Source of the DNA: Sipunculus nudus
Lineage: Eukaryota; Annelida; Sipuncula; Golfingiida; Sipunculidae
Assembly (NCBI GenBank): GCA_026874595.1
Contig: CM049313.1
Location: 36,896,159 to 36,960,158, forward strand
Direction of reading: 5' to 3'
DNA length: 64,000 nt
Part shown: positions 23,732-34,379 of the stretch, in pieces
How the letters are laid out: every line of letters begins with the position of its first letter
Position numbering within the stretch: position 1 is the stretch's first letter
Position numbers and translations under genes: made by a program
Notes under the pieces: model-generated
The model's database searches: none
Told to the model about the DNA's origin: nothing
Seen by the model: the letters and a program-made list of their open reading frames with translations, nothing else

Positions 23732-25559
23732 TACTCTGGTTTTGTCTGATATCTGACAGGCTTTGATAGTTCTGTTCTCGGGGGTTCTGAAGCAGGCACT
23801 CCTCTGGTTTTGTCTGATATCTGACAGGCTTTGATAGTTCTGCTCTCAGGGGTTCTGAAGCAGGTACTCCTCTGGTTTTGTCTGATATCTTACAGGCTTT
23901 GATAGTTCTGCTCTTGGGGGTTCTGAAGCAGGTACTACTCTGGTTTTGTCTGATATCTGACAAGCTTTGATAGTTCTGCTCTTGGGGGTCCTGAAGCAGG
24001 TACTCCTCTGGTTTTGTCTGATATCTTACAGGCTTTGATAGTTCTGCTCTTGGGGGTCCTGAAGCAGGTACTCCTCTGGTTTTGTCTGATATCTTACAAG
24101 CTTTGATAGTTCTGCTCTCGGGGGTCCTGAAGCAGGTACTCCTCTGGTTTTGTCTGATATCTGACAGGCTTTGATAGTTCTGTTCTCGGGGGTTCTGAAG
24201 CAGGTACTACTCTGGTTTTGTCTGATATCTGACAGGCTTTGATAGTTCTGCTCTCGGGGGTTCTGAAGCAGGTACTACTCTGGTTTTGTCTGTATCTGAC
24301 AGGCTTTGATAGTTCTGCCCTCGGGGGTTCTGAAGCAGGTACTACTCTGGTTTTGTCTGTATCTGACAGGCTTTGATAGTTCTGCTCTCGGGGGTTCTGA
24401 AGCAGGTACTACTCTGGATTTGTCTGATATCTGACAAGCTTTGATAGTTCTGTTCTCGGGGGATCTGAAGCAGGTACTACTCTGGATTTGTCTGATATCT
24501 GACAAGCTTTGATAGTTCTGTTCTCGGGGGTTCTGAAGCAGGTACTACTCTGGATTTGTCTGATATCTGACAGGCTTTGATAGTTCTGCTCTCGGGGTTT
24601 CTGAAGCAGGTACTACTCTGGTTTTGTCTGATATCTGACAGGCTTTGATAGTTCTGCTCTCGGGGGTTCTGAAGCAGGTACTACTCTGGTTTTGTCTGAT
24701 ATCTGACAGGCTTTGATAGTTCTGCTCTCGGGGGTTCTGAAGCAGGTACTACTCTGGTTTTGTCTGATATCTGACAGGCTTTGATAGTTCTGCTCTTGGG
24801 GGTTCTGAAGCAGGTACTACTCTGGACTTGTCTGATATCTGACAGGCTTTGATAGTTCTGTTCTAAGGGGTTGTGAAGCAGGTACTACCCTGGTTTTGTC
24901 TGTATCTGACAGGCTTTGATAGTTCTTCTCTCAGGGGTTCTGAAGGAGGTACTACTCTGGTTTTGTCTGATATCTGACAGGCTTTGATAGTTCTGCTCTC
25001 AGGGGTTCTGAAGCAGGTACTCCTCTGGTTTTGTCTGATATCTTACAGGCTTTGATAGTTCTGCTCTCAGGGGTTCTGAAGCAGGCACTCCTCTGGTTTT
25101 GTCTGATATCTGACAGGCTTTGATAGTTCTGCTCTCAGGGGTTCTGAAGCAGGTACTCCTCTGGTTTTGTCTGATATCTTACAGGCTTTGATAGTTCTGC
25201 TCTCGGGGGTTCTGAAGCAGGTACTCCTCTGGTTTTGTCTGATATCTTACAGGCTTTGATAGTTCTGCTCTCAGGGGTTCTGAAGCAGGCACTCCTCTGG
25301 TTTTGTCTGATATCTGACAGGCTTTGATAGTTCTGCTCTCCGGGGTTCTGAAGCAGGTACTCCTCTGGTTTTGTCTGATATCTTACAGGCTTTGATAGTT
25401 CTGCTCTCAGGGGTTCTGAAGCAGGCACTCCTCTGGTTTTGTCTGATATCTGACAGGCTTTGATAGTTCTGCTCTCAGGGGTTCTGAAGCAGGTACTCCT
25501 CTGGTTTTGTCTGATATCTTACAGGCTTTGATAGTTCTGCTCTCAGGGGTTCTGAAGCA

Positions 25560-28500
25560 GGTACTACTCTGGTTTTGTCTGATATCTGACAGGCTTTGAT
25601 AGTTCTGCTCTCAGGGGTTCTGAAGCAGGTACTACTCTGGTTTTGTCTGATATCTGACAGGCTTTGATAGTTCTGCTCTCAGGGGTTCTGAAGCAGGTAC
25701 TACTCTGGTTTTGTCTGATATCTGACAGGCTTTGATAGTTCTGCTCTTGGGGGTCCTGAAGCAGGTACTACTCTGGTTTTGTCTGATATCTTACGGGCTT
25801 TGATAGTTCTGCTCTCGGGGGTCCTGAAGCAGGTACTCCTCTGTTTTGTCTGTATCTGACAGGCTTTGATAGTTCTTCTCTCAGGGGTTCTGAAGCAGGT
25901 ACTACTCTGGTTTTGTCTGATATCTTACAAGCTTTGATAGTTCTGTTCTCGGGGGTTCTGAAGCAGGTACTACTCTGGATTTGTCTGATATCTGACAGGC
26001 TTTGATAGTTCTGCTCTCAGGGGTTCTGAAGCAGGTACTCCTCTGTTTTGTCTGATATCTGACAAGCTTTGATAGTTCTTCTCTCAGGGGTTCTGAAGCA
26101 GGTACTACTCTGGTTTTGCTGATATCTTACAAGCTTTGATAGTTCTGTTCTCGGGGGTTCTGAAGCAGGTACTACTCTGGATTTGTCTGATATCTGACAG
26201 GCTTTGATAGTTCTGCTCTCAGGGGTTCTGAAGCAGGTACTCCTCTGTTTTGTCTGATATCTGACAAACTTTGATAGTTCTGTTCTCGGGGGTTCTGAAG
26301 CAGGTACTCCTCTGTTTTGTCTGATATCTGACAAGCTTTGATAGTTCTGTTCTCGGGGGTTCTGAAGCAGGTACTCCTCTGTTTTGTCTGATATCTGACA
26401 AGCTTTGATAGTTCTGTTCTCGGGGGTTCTGAAGCAGGTACTACTCTGGTTTTGTCTGATATCTGACAGGCTTTGATAGTTCTGTTCTCGGGGGTTCTGA
26501 AGCAGGTACTACTCTGGATTTGTCTGATATCTGACAAGCTTTGATAGTTCTGCTCTTGGGGGTTCTGAAGCAGGTACTACTCTGGATTTGTCTGATATCT
26601 GACAAGCTTTGATAGTTCTGCTCTCAGGGGTTCTGAAGCAGGTACTACTCTGGTTTTGTCTGATATCTGACAAGCTTTGATAGTTCTGCTCTCGGGGGTT
26701 CTGAAGCAGGTACTACTCTGGTTTTGTCTGATATCTGACAGGCTTTGATAGTTCTGCTCTCGGGGGTTCTGAAGCAGGTACTACTCTGGTTTTGTCTGAT
26801 ATCTGACAGGCTTTGATAGTTCTGTTCTCGGGGGCTCTGAAGCAGGTACTCCTCTGTTTTGTCTGATATCTGACAGGCTTTGATAGTTCTGCTCTCGGGG
26901 TTTCTGAAGCAGGTACTACTCTGGTTTTGTCTGATATCTGACAGGCTTTGATAGTTCTGCTCTCGGGGGTTCTGAAGCAGGTACTACTCTGGTTTTGTCT
27001 GATATCTGACAGGCTTTGATAGTTCTGCTCTCGGGGGTTCTGAAGCAGGTACTACTCTGGTTTTGTCTGTATCTGACAAGCTTTGATAGTTCTTCTCTCA
27101 GGGGTTCTGAAGCAGGTACTACTCTGGTTTTGTCTGATATCTGACAGGCTTTGATAGTTCTGCTCTCGGGGGTTCTGAAGCAGGTACTACTCTGGTTTTG
27201 TCTGATATCTGACAAGCTTTGATAGTTCTTCTCTCAGGGGTTCTGAAGCAGGTACTACTCTTGTTTTGTCTGATATCTGACAGGCTTTGATAGTTCTGCT
27301 CTTGGGGGTTCTGAAGCAGGTACTACTCTGGACTTGTCTGATATCTGACAGGCTTTGATAGTTCTGTTCTAAGGGGTTGTGAAGCAGATACTACCCTGGT
27401 TTTGTCTGTATCTGACAGGCTTTGATAGGTCTGCTCTCAGGGGTTCTGAAGCAGGTACTACTCTGGTTTTGTCTGATATCTGACAGGCTTTGATAGTTCT
27501 GCTCTCAGGGGTTCTGAAGCAGGTACTACTCTGGTTTTGTCTGATATCTGACAGGCTTTGATAGTTCTGCTCTTGGGGGTCCTGAAGCAGGTACTACTCT
27601 GGTTTTGTCTGATATCTTACGGGCTTTGATAGTTCTGCTCTCGGGGGTCCTGAAGCAGGTACTCCTCTGTTTTGTCTGTATCTGACAGGCTTTGATAGTT
27701 CTTCTCTCAGGGGTTCTGAAGCAGGTACTACTCTGGTTTTGTCTGATATCTTACAAGCTTTGATAGTTCTGTTCTCGGGGGTTCTGAAGCAGGTACTACT
27801 CTGGATTTGTCTGATATCTGACAGGCTTTGATAGTTCTGCTCTCAGGGGTTCTGAAGCAGGTACTCCTCTGTTTTGTCTGATATCTGACAAGCTTTGATA
27901 GTTCTTCTCTCAGGGGTTCTGAAGCAGGTACTACTCTGGTTTTGCTGATATCTTACAAGCTTTGATAGTTCTGTTCTCGGGGGTTCTGAAGCAGGTACTA
28001 CTCTGGATTTGTCTGATATCTGACAGGCTTTGATAGTTCTGCTCTCAGGGGTTCTGAAGCAGGTACTCCTCTGTTTTGTCTGATATCTGACAAACTTTGA
28101 TAGTTCTGTTCTCGGGGGTTCTGAAGCAGGTACTCCTCTGTTTTGTCTGATATCTGACAAGCTTTGATAGTTCTGTTCTCGGGGGTTCTGAAGCAGGTAC
28201 TCCTCTGTTTTGTCTGATATCTGACAAGCTTTGATAGTTCTGTTCTCGGGGGTTCTGAAGCAGGTACTACTCTGGTTTTGTCTGATATCTGACAGGCTTT
28301 GATAGTTCTGTTCTCGGGGGTTCTGAAGCAGGTACTACTCTGGATTTGTCTGATATCTGACAAGCTTTGATAGTTCTGCTCTTGGGGGTTCTGAAGCAGG
28401 TACTACTCTGGATTTGTCTGATATCTGACAAGCTTTGATAGTTCTGCTCTCAGGGGTTCTGAAGCAGGTACTACTCTGGTTTTGTCTGATATCTGACAAG

Positions 28501-29265
28501 CTTTGATAGTTCTGCTCTCGGGGGTTCTGAAGCAGGTACTACTCTGGTTTTGTCTGATATCTGACAGGCTTTGATAGTTCTGCTCTCGGGGGTTCTGAAG
28601 CAGGTACTACTCTGGTTTTGTCTGATATCTGACAGGCTTTGATAGTTCTGTTCTCGGGGGCTCTGAAGCAGGTACTCCTCTGTTTTGTCTGATATCTGAC
28701 AGGCTTTGATAGTTCTGCTCTCGGGGTTTCTGAAGCAGGTACTACTCTGGTTTTGTCTGATATCTGACAGGCTTTGATAGTTCTGCTCTCGGGGGTTCTG
28801 AAGCAGGTACTACTCTGGTTTTGTCTGATATCTGACAGGCTTTGATAGTTCTGCTCTCGGGGGTTCTGAAGCAGGTACTACTCTGGTTTTGTCTGTATCT
28901 GACAAGCTTTGATAGTTCTTCTCTCAGGGGTTCTGAAGCAGGTACTACTCTGGTTTTGTCTGATATCTGACAGGCTTTGATAGTTCTGCTCTCGGGGGTT
29001 CTGAAGCAGGTACTACTCTGGTTTTGTCTGATATCTGACAAGCTTTGATAGTTCTTCTCTCAGGGGTTCTGAAGCAGGTACTACTCTTGTTTTGTCTGAT
29101 ATCTGACAGGCTTTGATAGTTCTGCTCTTGGGGGTTCTGAAGCAGGTACTACTCTGGACTTGTCTGATATCTGACAGGCTTTGATAGTTCTGTTCTAAGG
29201 GGTTGTGAAGCAGATACTACCCTGGTTTTGTCTGTATCTGACAGGCTTTGATAGGTCTGCTCTCA
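25560..29265. repeat. Higher-order duplication, 1826 bp (27 monomers), inside the 68-bp satellite
   Basis: Block about 25560-27386 recurs at about 27386-29212 with an exact offset of 1826. Landmark variants match: CTTACGGGCTTTG (about 25793 and 27619), GGTTTTGCTGATATC (about 26112 and 27938), GACAAACTTTG (about 26268 and 28094) and AGCAGATACTACCC (about 27383 and 29209). Long minus-strand frames in the two halves encode identical peptides, so the copies are nearly or fully identical and recent. Confidence 0.88.
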
Positions 29266-29313
29266 GGGGTTGTGAAGCAGGTACCTCTCTGGTTTTGTCT
29301 GATATCTGACAGG

Positions 29314-30121
29314 ATGGAGAAATTTACTTTCATTATGTATGGCGGTGTTTTGTTGTTTACTTTTCCTGATTATATTTCTTTTTTTATATCTCATTATTAT
29401 GGGAGAAAATATGTTGACATGAAGTCCCTAATTAATACAGGTAAAATAGCTCATTAAACTCATTATACCATAAACAAATGATCATTACTTTCATGTTTAT
29501 TCCCAAACGTACATTAATTGACTTCACAGTCTGCCATGTCCCTGTTAATTGGCTTGATTTATCATAATTACAACTGTCTTATCTATTTTTTTTTTAAATA
29601 TGTCAGAACTATATTATCACTCATTTTCAGAATTTTAACTTAGTAAGTTGTATTTTATTTAAATACTAGTATCATAAAGTACTGAAATGACAAGAAACTT
29701 TTGTTGAATATAAAAAAAAATTATTTTTATTTTAGAATAAAGGCAACGACAGAAATGTTGCATGTTGTCTCTGACAACCTTCAAAATATATCCAATCAAA
29801 TCAATCTTCCGCAATTATTTTGATTTCCTGTCCTTTCCCCAATTTTTAATTTTTAATTCCTGACTTAAATGAATCTAATACCCATACACCAGAAAAATGA
29901 ATCCCAAGCATTTAAATAACTATATTTTCAGATATTTCTGAACCATCTGAATCAAGGCGATGTATAATTACCTTGATTTTACTCTTACCTTTTTATTACT
30001 CTGATGAGAGTGTATAGTATATATACTGTTAAAACCAATATAAATAAGGAAAATACAGGGATATTATCACGGCAATATACTTTATTAAGAACCTGATAAA
30101 AGAAGAGTGAGTGGGTGTACG
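29314..30121. other. Unique AT-rich sequence
   Basis: No gene. A 69-codon ORF (29248-29457) begins in satellite and runs into unique DNA, so it is fortuitous. Confidence 0.35.
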
Positions 30122-30122
30122 G

Positions 30123-30178
<56 letters not shown>
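30122..30178. repeat. (AT)n microsatellite
   Basis: About 27 uninterrupted TA dinucleotides following GGTTATATAT. Confidence 0.97.
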
Positions 30179-30181
<3 letters not shown>

Positions 30182-31319
30182 AATTAATGGATGCATTCAA
30201 CTGCAACCTCCGGATTAACTGTAATCAAATTTTTAACCTCCAAATCAATTTTTCTTTCTTATTTGTTTGCATGCATCATCCTGACGCACTCTGTGAGCTG
30301 TCAAATTTGATGGAGCACATTGCGATTCACCATTCCACTCACACTGGCAACGATAAACAGGAGATCGAGCCACATGAATCCTTCACTTGCTAGATATTAA
30401 CTAATTTGCATTTAGGTGTAATATTGCTTTTATTCAAAAGAAAGTCAAAAGTTTACTATTTTAGTCAATTTTTTAATCTAGAATTTAATTAAAGGTGAAG
30501 GATTGACAATTTGAATAAATTCCAAGGACCCTCACAGTTCACAATGCTAATCATTTTGTTTATAGGTTGTATATTACAAGTGATATGTCAGAGGTTGTAT
30601 TGATACTCCCCTTCTCTGGCCAGAATTCAGTTCATTTTCAAGACAAGTAGCACATTATCCAAGAAACTTCATTTTACACAAATCATAAGATCAGCACCTC
30701 ATAAAAACCTCCTAAACATTTCCACCATATAAAGAATCCAGGTGAAGATTGACCTTTCACAAAGGTCCTTATACAAAAAGACATTGTTTGAATAGGATAT
30801 GAACTCATAACCTTACAATTTGTGTCCAGTGCCTAGTGCATTTTTCCAGTGCAATCCTCAGCGTAAATCCAGTTTATATATAGTACATACTGGTTGTCTT
30901 TGGCTTGCTAGGGCACAGCTGGGCCATTTGGGCTTCACCGACTAAATACCAAAAAGAAATACAGACAACATCTCATTATTACTTGTAGTCTCCAATGTTG
31001 TGTAAATAATTCATATATTATGTCCATCGCCATATATAAGCCTTGTCTATACCAACCAAAAATAAAAGAAAATAACAAAACCAACTCTCCTGGGCTGTGG
31101 CAGGAATAGACCTAGAGAACACTGAGGTCATAAATTTATCATTCATTATTAGTTTTCAAGCTAATAAATGTAATAGTAAGATAGATGGTTCCTGTTAAAT
31201 AGCAGAGGACATGCTCATTATGGCCACTGCAGAAAAAAAAAAAGATGCCTGAAGGTCGTAAAAAAACCTGTTTACTCATCCATAGCTCTGATACAAGAAG
31301 CCAAGATCAGAAAGGCTAA
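30179..31319. other. Unique AT-rich sequence
   Basis: No supported gene or repeat. A 68-codon ORF (30187-30393) contains HHSTHTG but lacks the paired cysteines of a C2H2 zinc finger. Confidence 0.35.
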
Positions 31320-31665
31320 CATTCTCTCAATCTCTATTTCCCATTCTCTCAATCTATATTTTCCAATAACTTCTCTCCATTCCCACTCTCTTTCTTTTTT
31401 CTTTTCTACCTCTTTTTTTTCTCTCATTCTTTCTGCTGTCCTCTCTCTTCTTATCTCTCTTTCTATCTTTCTCTTTATCTTTTTTCTCCCTTTTTTCCCA
31501 AAATTCTTTATTTCTCTTCCCTTTTATCTCTTCTTTTTTTTCCAACTCTCTTCCCAACCTCTAATTTTCTCTCTTTTCTCTCTCTCTCTCTATTCCCCAT
31601 CTCTCTCTTTCTTTCTTCTCCATCTTTCTTTCTCTCTCATGCTCACTTCTGTCTTTCCCTAGTGT
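31320..31665. repeat. Long pyrimidine-rich tract (TCTC/TTTCT low complexity)
   Basis: About 340 bp almost entirely C and T on the plus strand. The complementary ORF (31354-31557) is a K/E/R-rich low-complexity artefact. Such tracts can form triplex DNA; that is an inference. Confidence 0.85.
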
Positions 31666-31969
31666 CATATCGACCCTCTGGCATTACGACCAGATCACTG
31701 GTGCCAAAGTGTCTTTACATCTGTGTCCATGGAGACAAGTGTTCCAGTTTGGGTTGTGAACTCACATGTATATTATTGTGTCAATTCATTTTTCTTGGAA
31801 TAATCTTGAGATTATGGGCCATTTATCACAATATGAATGCAACCTGATGCAAGACCACTGCGATGCATTCCTTGATATCACTTGTATCACGACTCGAGTA
31901 GGCTTACCAGCCCAATTATTCAATTGCCTACTGAGTTGGGTTGTCACGGCTAGTCTTTCCCTAACTCTT
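31666..31969. other. Short unique segment between two pyrimidine tracts
   Basis: GC-balanced, non-repetitive sequence (CGACTCGAGTAGGC, GGTTGTCACGGC). Its 61-63-codon ORFs on both strands are not recognisable. Confidence 0.3.
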
Positions 31970-32489
31970 TTTTCCATTTCAGGCTCTCTTTCTCTTGAAA
32001 TGTCTCATTCTTTTTTTAATTTCTTGAGATCTGTCTTTTTCTTTTCTCTCTTTCAGTCTTGCACAAATTTTTGTTTTTCTTTCCTGCTCTATTTCTATCT
32101 GTTAATCATTTTCTATATTTCGGGCTTTCTTTTTTCAATATCTTGCTTTCTTTTTTGCTCTGTCTCTTTTGCGTACTGTTTACTGTGTTATGTATCTATA
32201 TAGAGGAGAAATGTACAGCCTGTATACTGTTTACTGTGTTATGGGTCTATATGCTATAGCAATCTCTATCTAACTTTAATTTGCACACTCTCCCATCTCT
32301 CTTTTCCTTTTTATCTTTTTTTTTTCTTTATCTTTCCTATATCCCTCATTTCTCATTGTTTCTCACTATCTCTCCCATTTTTCTATTCCTTTTTATCTTT
32401 TCTCTCTCTCACTTCTCTGTGTTTCTCTCTTTCTTTTCCCACCACTTGTTTCCTATCCATACTTCTCTCTTTTTGTCTCTTCCCCTGTA
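31970..32489. repeat. Second pyrimidine-rich tract
   Basis: T- and C-rich low-complexity sequence, broken by a small duplication of ACTGTTTACTGTGTTATG (about 32177 and 32227). The F/L/S-rich ORFs (31766-32203, 32281-32532) are composition artefacts. Confidence 0.7.
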
Positions 32490-32806
32490 TCTGTCTCCTT
32501 GTAAGTCACTGTGTGATGTGTCTCCTTGTTAGTCACTGTGTAATGTGCCTTCTTGTTAGTCACTGTGTAATGTGTCCCTTGTTAGTCACTGTGTAATGCG
32601 TCTCTGTATTACAGTTGTAGTCACTGTGTAATGATTCTCTGTTAGTCACTGTGTAATGTTTTTCGATATTACAGTGTTAGTCACTGTGTAACGTGTCTCT
32701 GTATTACAGTGTTAGTCACTGTGTAATGTGTCCCTTGTTAGTCACTGTGTAATGCGTCTCTGTATTACAGTGGTAGTCACTGTGTAATGTGTCTCTGTAT
32801 AACAGC
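32490..32806. repeat. Tandem array with two unit lengths (about 26 and 35 bp)
   Basis: Every unit carries TTAGTCACTGTGTAATG. Short units are joined by TGTCCCTTG or TGTCTCCTTG, long ones by TGTCTCTGTATTACAGTG, giving about eleven copies. The long-unit insert contains TTACAG. Confidence 0.88.
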
Positions 32807-33458
32807 AATCCCTTGCAAATACATTTATTTTTGGTGATCCTTATGGTGACTACGGGGCGCACCTTCTATCATGTACATGCCATGTAAACCTAGGCCAACC
32901 AACCCTTGTATTAAAACACAAACAGCAGGTCTTATCTGTAAAGATGAACTATTGGACACTGTTATATCTACTCCAAAATTAATAATGACTGCTTCTATAC
33001 ACATAATCAACTACTAGCCATACTCCTATCTTTAAAAAGCCATGGTCCTACCTTTAAAAAAATATAATAATATGATAATTAGAGATGGTTAGAAATAAAT
33101 CAAACAGAGAAGAATAATGATAGTGCACAACATGAAGACAGAAAAAAAAATACTGAGTGATTGATTATGATTAAATATATTTTAATTAATTAACAAATAT
33201 AAAAGAGATATTAGTTAAAGCAGTCAAAGAGTGGGAGGGATTTCCTGTAAAAGAATATGTTATCAAAGAAAGGTTTATCTAACAAGCTTTGATCCATCAC
33301 TGTCAGGTTATTATCTTTGGTTTCACATGTTGAACATTTCCCTAAAAAATTCAATTCTTAAAATTGAGTAATTGTCATGAGCTTAAATGGATGTAACCTC
33401 TAAAATGGGACTTGCTTTCTTATCTATCCTGAGATTGTTTTTTTTTATTTTCATTCAG
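32807..33458. other. Unique AT-rich sequence
   Basis: No gene seen. It ends in a strong polypyrimidine tract and TTTTCATTCAG (to 33458). Confidence 0.35.
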
Positions 33459-33699
33459 ATACAGTCGCTCCTCCAGTGGCAATGCCTTCTATCTCCACCA
33501 GATTAATCACAACATTGCAGCTTTCCCCATAGCCATTAATGCCTGTGTAATTATGAACAAACTGGTTGATTTAGCACAAATGGTGGCTGTGGCCCGGACA
33601 CTCCTGGTGCAACAATATACAATAGTCGTAGTCAGTTCGATGTCCCTTACAAAAACCTGCTTAATGGCCACCAGCGACGAGTGCCCAAAAGAGGGATAG
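33459..33699 (+). other. Possible terminal coding exon behind a strong acceptor
   Basis: A classic acceptor (T-rich run then TTTTCATTCAG, AG at 33457-33458) precedes a frame that is open from 33460 for 79 codons to TAG at 33697-33699. The peptide begins YSRSSSGNAFYLHQINHNIA and ends CLMATSDECPKEG. No domain is recognised. The first base (33459) completes a codon, so the upstream exon must leave two bases; the exon at 2-133 ends in phase 0 and cannot join directly. The minus strand is also open (33507-33737), and the segment has the look of a conserved regulatory element (ATTAATGCCTGTGTAATTAT). I rate coding and non-coding as about equally likely. Confidence 0.25.
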
Positions 33700-34379
33700 A
33701 AAAAAAACCGGTAATTGCATAAAGTTCTGTCGTCCAAAACACCAGTGCCACCGAAGTAGAATTTATGTGGTTAAATGTATCCTAGATCCATTTTTGTTAC
33801 ACTGACAGACAGCGGATACAGCCACTGAGCTTGTGTGAACGGGAATATATTTACCTAAATCAAATAGGGATCAATCCTTGAAGCTTGTTTCAGCTATCAC
33901 TATCTGTAAAGGTAGTCACTCGAGGTTCCAGGCGAGGTCATGCAACGCAGTTCACACCGGCGTGACATTTATTTTTTGTTAGCTCTATCATTACCAATGT
34001 TCAATTTACCCCGCCCCTTTGATGTACATCACATCTGCAATTTGGGTGGAATTTACATTAACGCAGCACATGGTAACACCAGGGCTGACAAACACAGAGG
34101 TTGTAGCTACATTTTATTTATTGCAATCACACGAATTAATCACATTGTTTACACGGCCTTCCTGGATATATATCACACGTCTGCTGAAAATATCACCCAC
34201 ACCACATCCATCACAAAGTGTCCTGGTCCAAAGTCAAATGCTGGATATTTTTATTGCACAAACAGCTAATCAGTTAAATTCAGCGTGAAAGTGTCCCAGG
34301 ACTGCGTGTATTTACTGCTTAAATAAAATTTAACATCACAGGTCAAGAATGTCATTAAGCTTTGATCATAGAACACTTT
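33700..34379. promoter_or_regulatory. GC-balanced unique region, candidate regulatory island
   Basis: Non-repetitive, relatively CpG-containing sequence (CAACGCAGTTCACACCGGCG, TTAACGCAGCAC) with TAATCAC and GCTAATCAG words. Two overlapping ORFs in different frames (33940-34269, 34019-34288) are unrecognised. Confidence 0.22.

Larger units (their letters stand above)
19441..29313. repeat. 68-bp satellite array, about 145 monomers
   Basis: Monomer GTTCTGAAGCAGGTACTCCT CTGGTTTTGTCTGATATCTG ACAGGCTTCGATAGTTCTGC TCTCAGGG, verified at 68-bp spacing (for example 20185 to 20253). Monomers of 66-67 bp occur (TCTGTTTTGTCTG, TTGTCTGTATCTG, GGTTTTGCTGATATC). Subtypes change along the array: TTCTTCTCTC at the left, CTTCGATAGTTCTGC centrally, CTTTGATAGTTCTG with CTCGGGGG at the right. 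ORFs of 60-190 codons on the minus strand arise because the three frames of the monomer chain together; they are not genes. Nested duplications are given separately. Confidence 0.96.

Noticed and set aside
23391-23963. 190-codon minus-strand ORF and its many relatives (SDIRQNQ / ISDKTR / RYQTKPE text) across 19.4-29.3 kb
   Set aside because: All are the 68-bp satellite monomer read through its three frames; shorter monomers break them and no start context or splice signal supports a gene.
17896-29313. CRISPR array
   Set aside because: Repeats are head-to-tail with no unique spacers, and the DNA is clearly from an animal.
30187-30393. Zinc-finger-like HHSTHTG at the end of a 68-codon ORF
   Set aside because: No paired cysteines at C2H2 spacing; a single linker-like match is not enough.
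31354-31557. Lysine/glutamate-rich minus-strand ORF
   Set aside because: Complement of a polypyrimidine tract; composition artefact.
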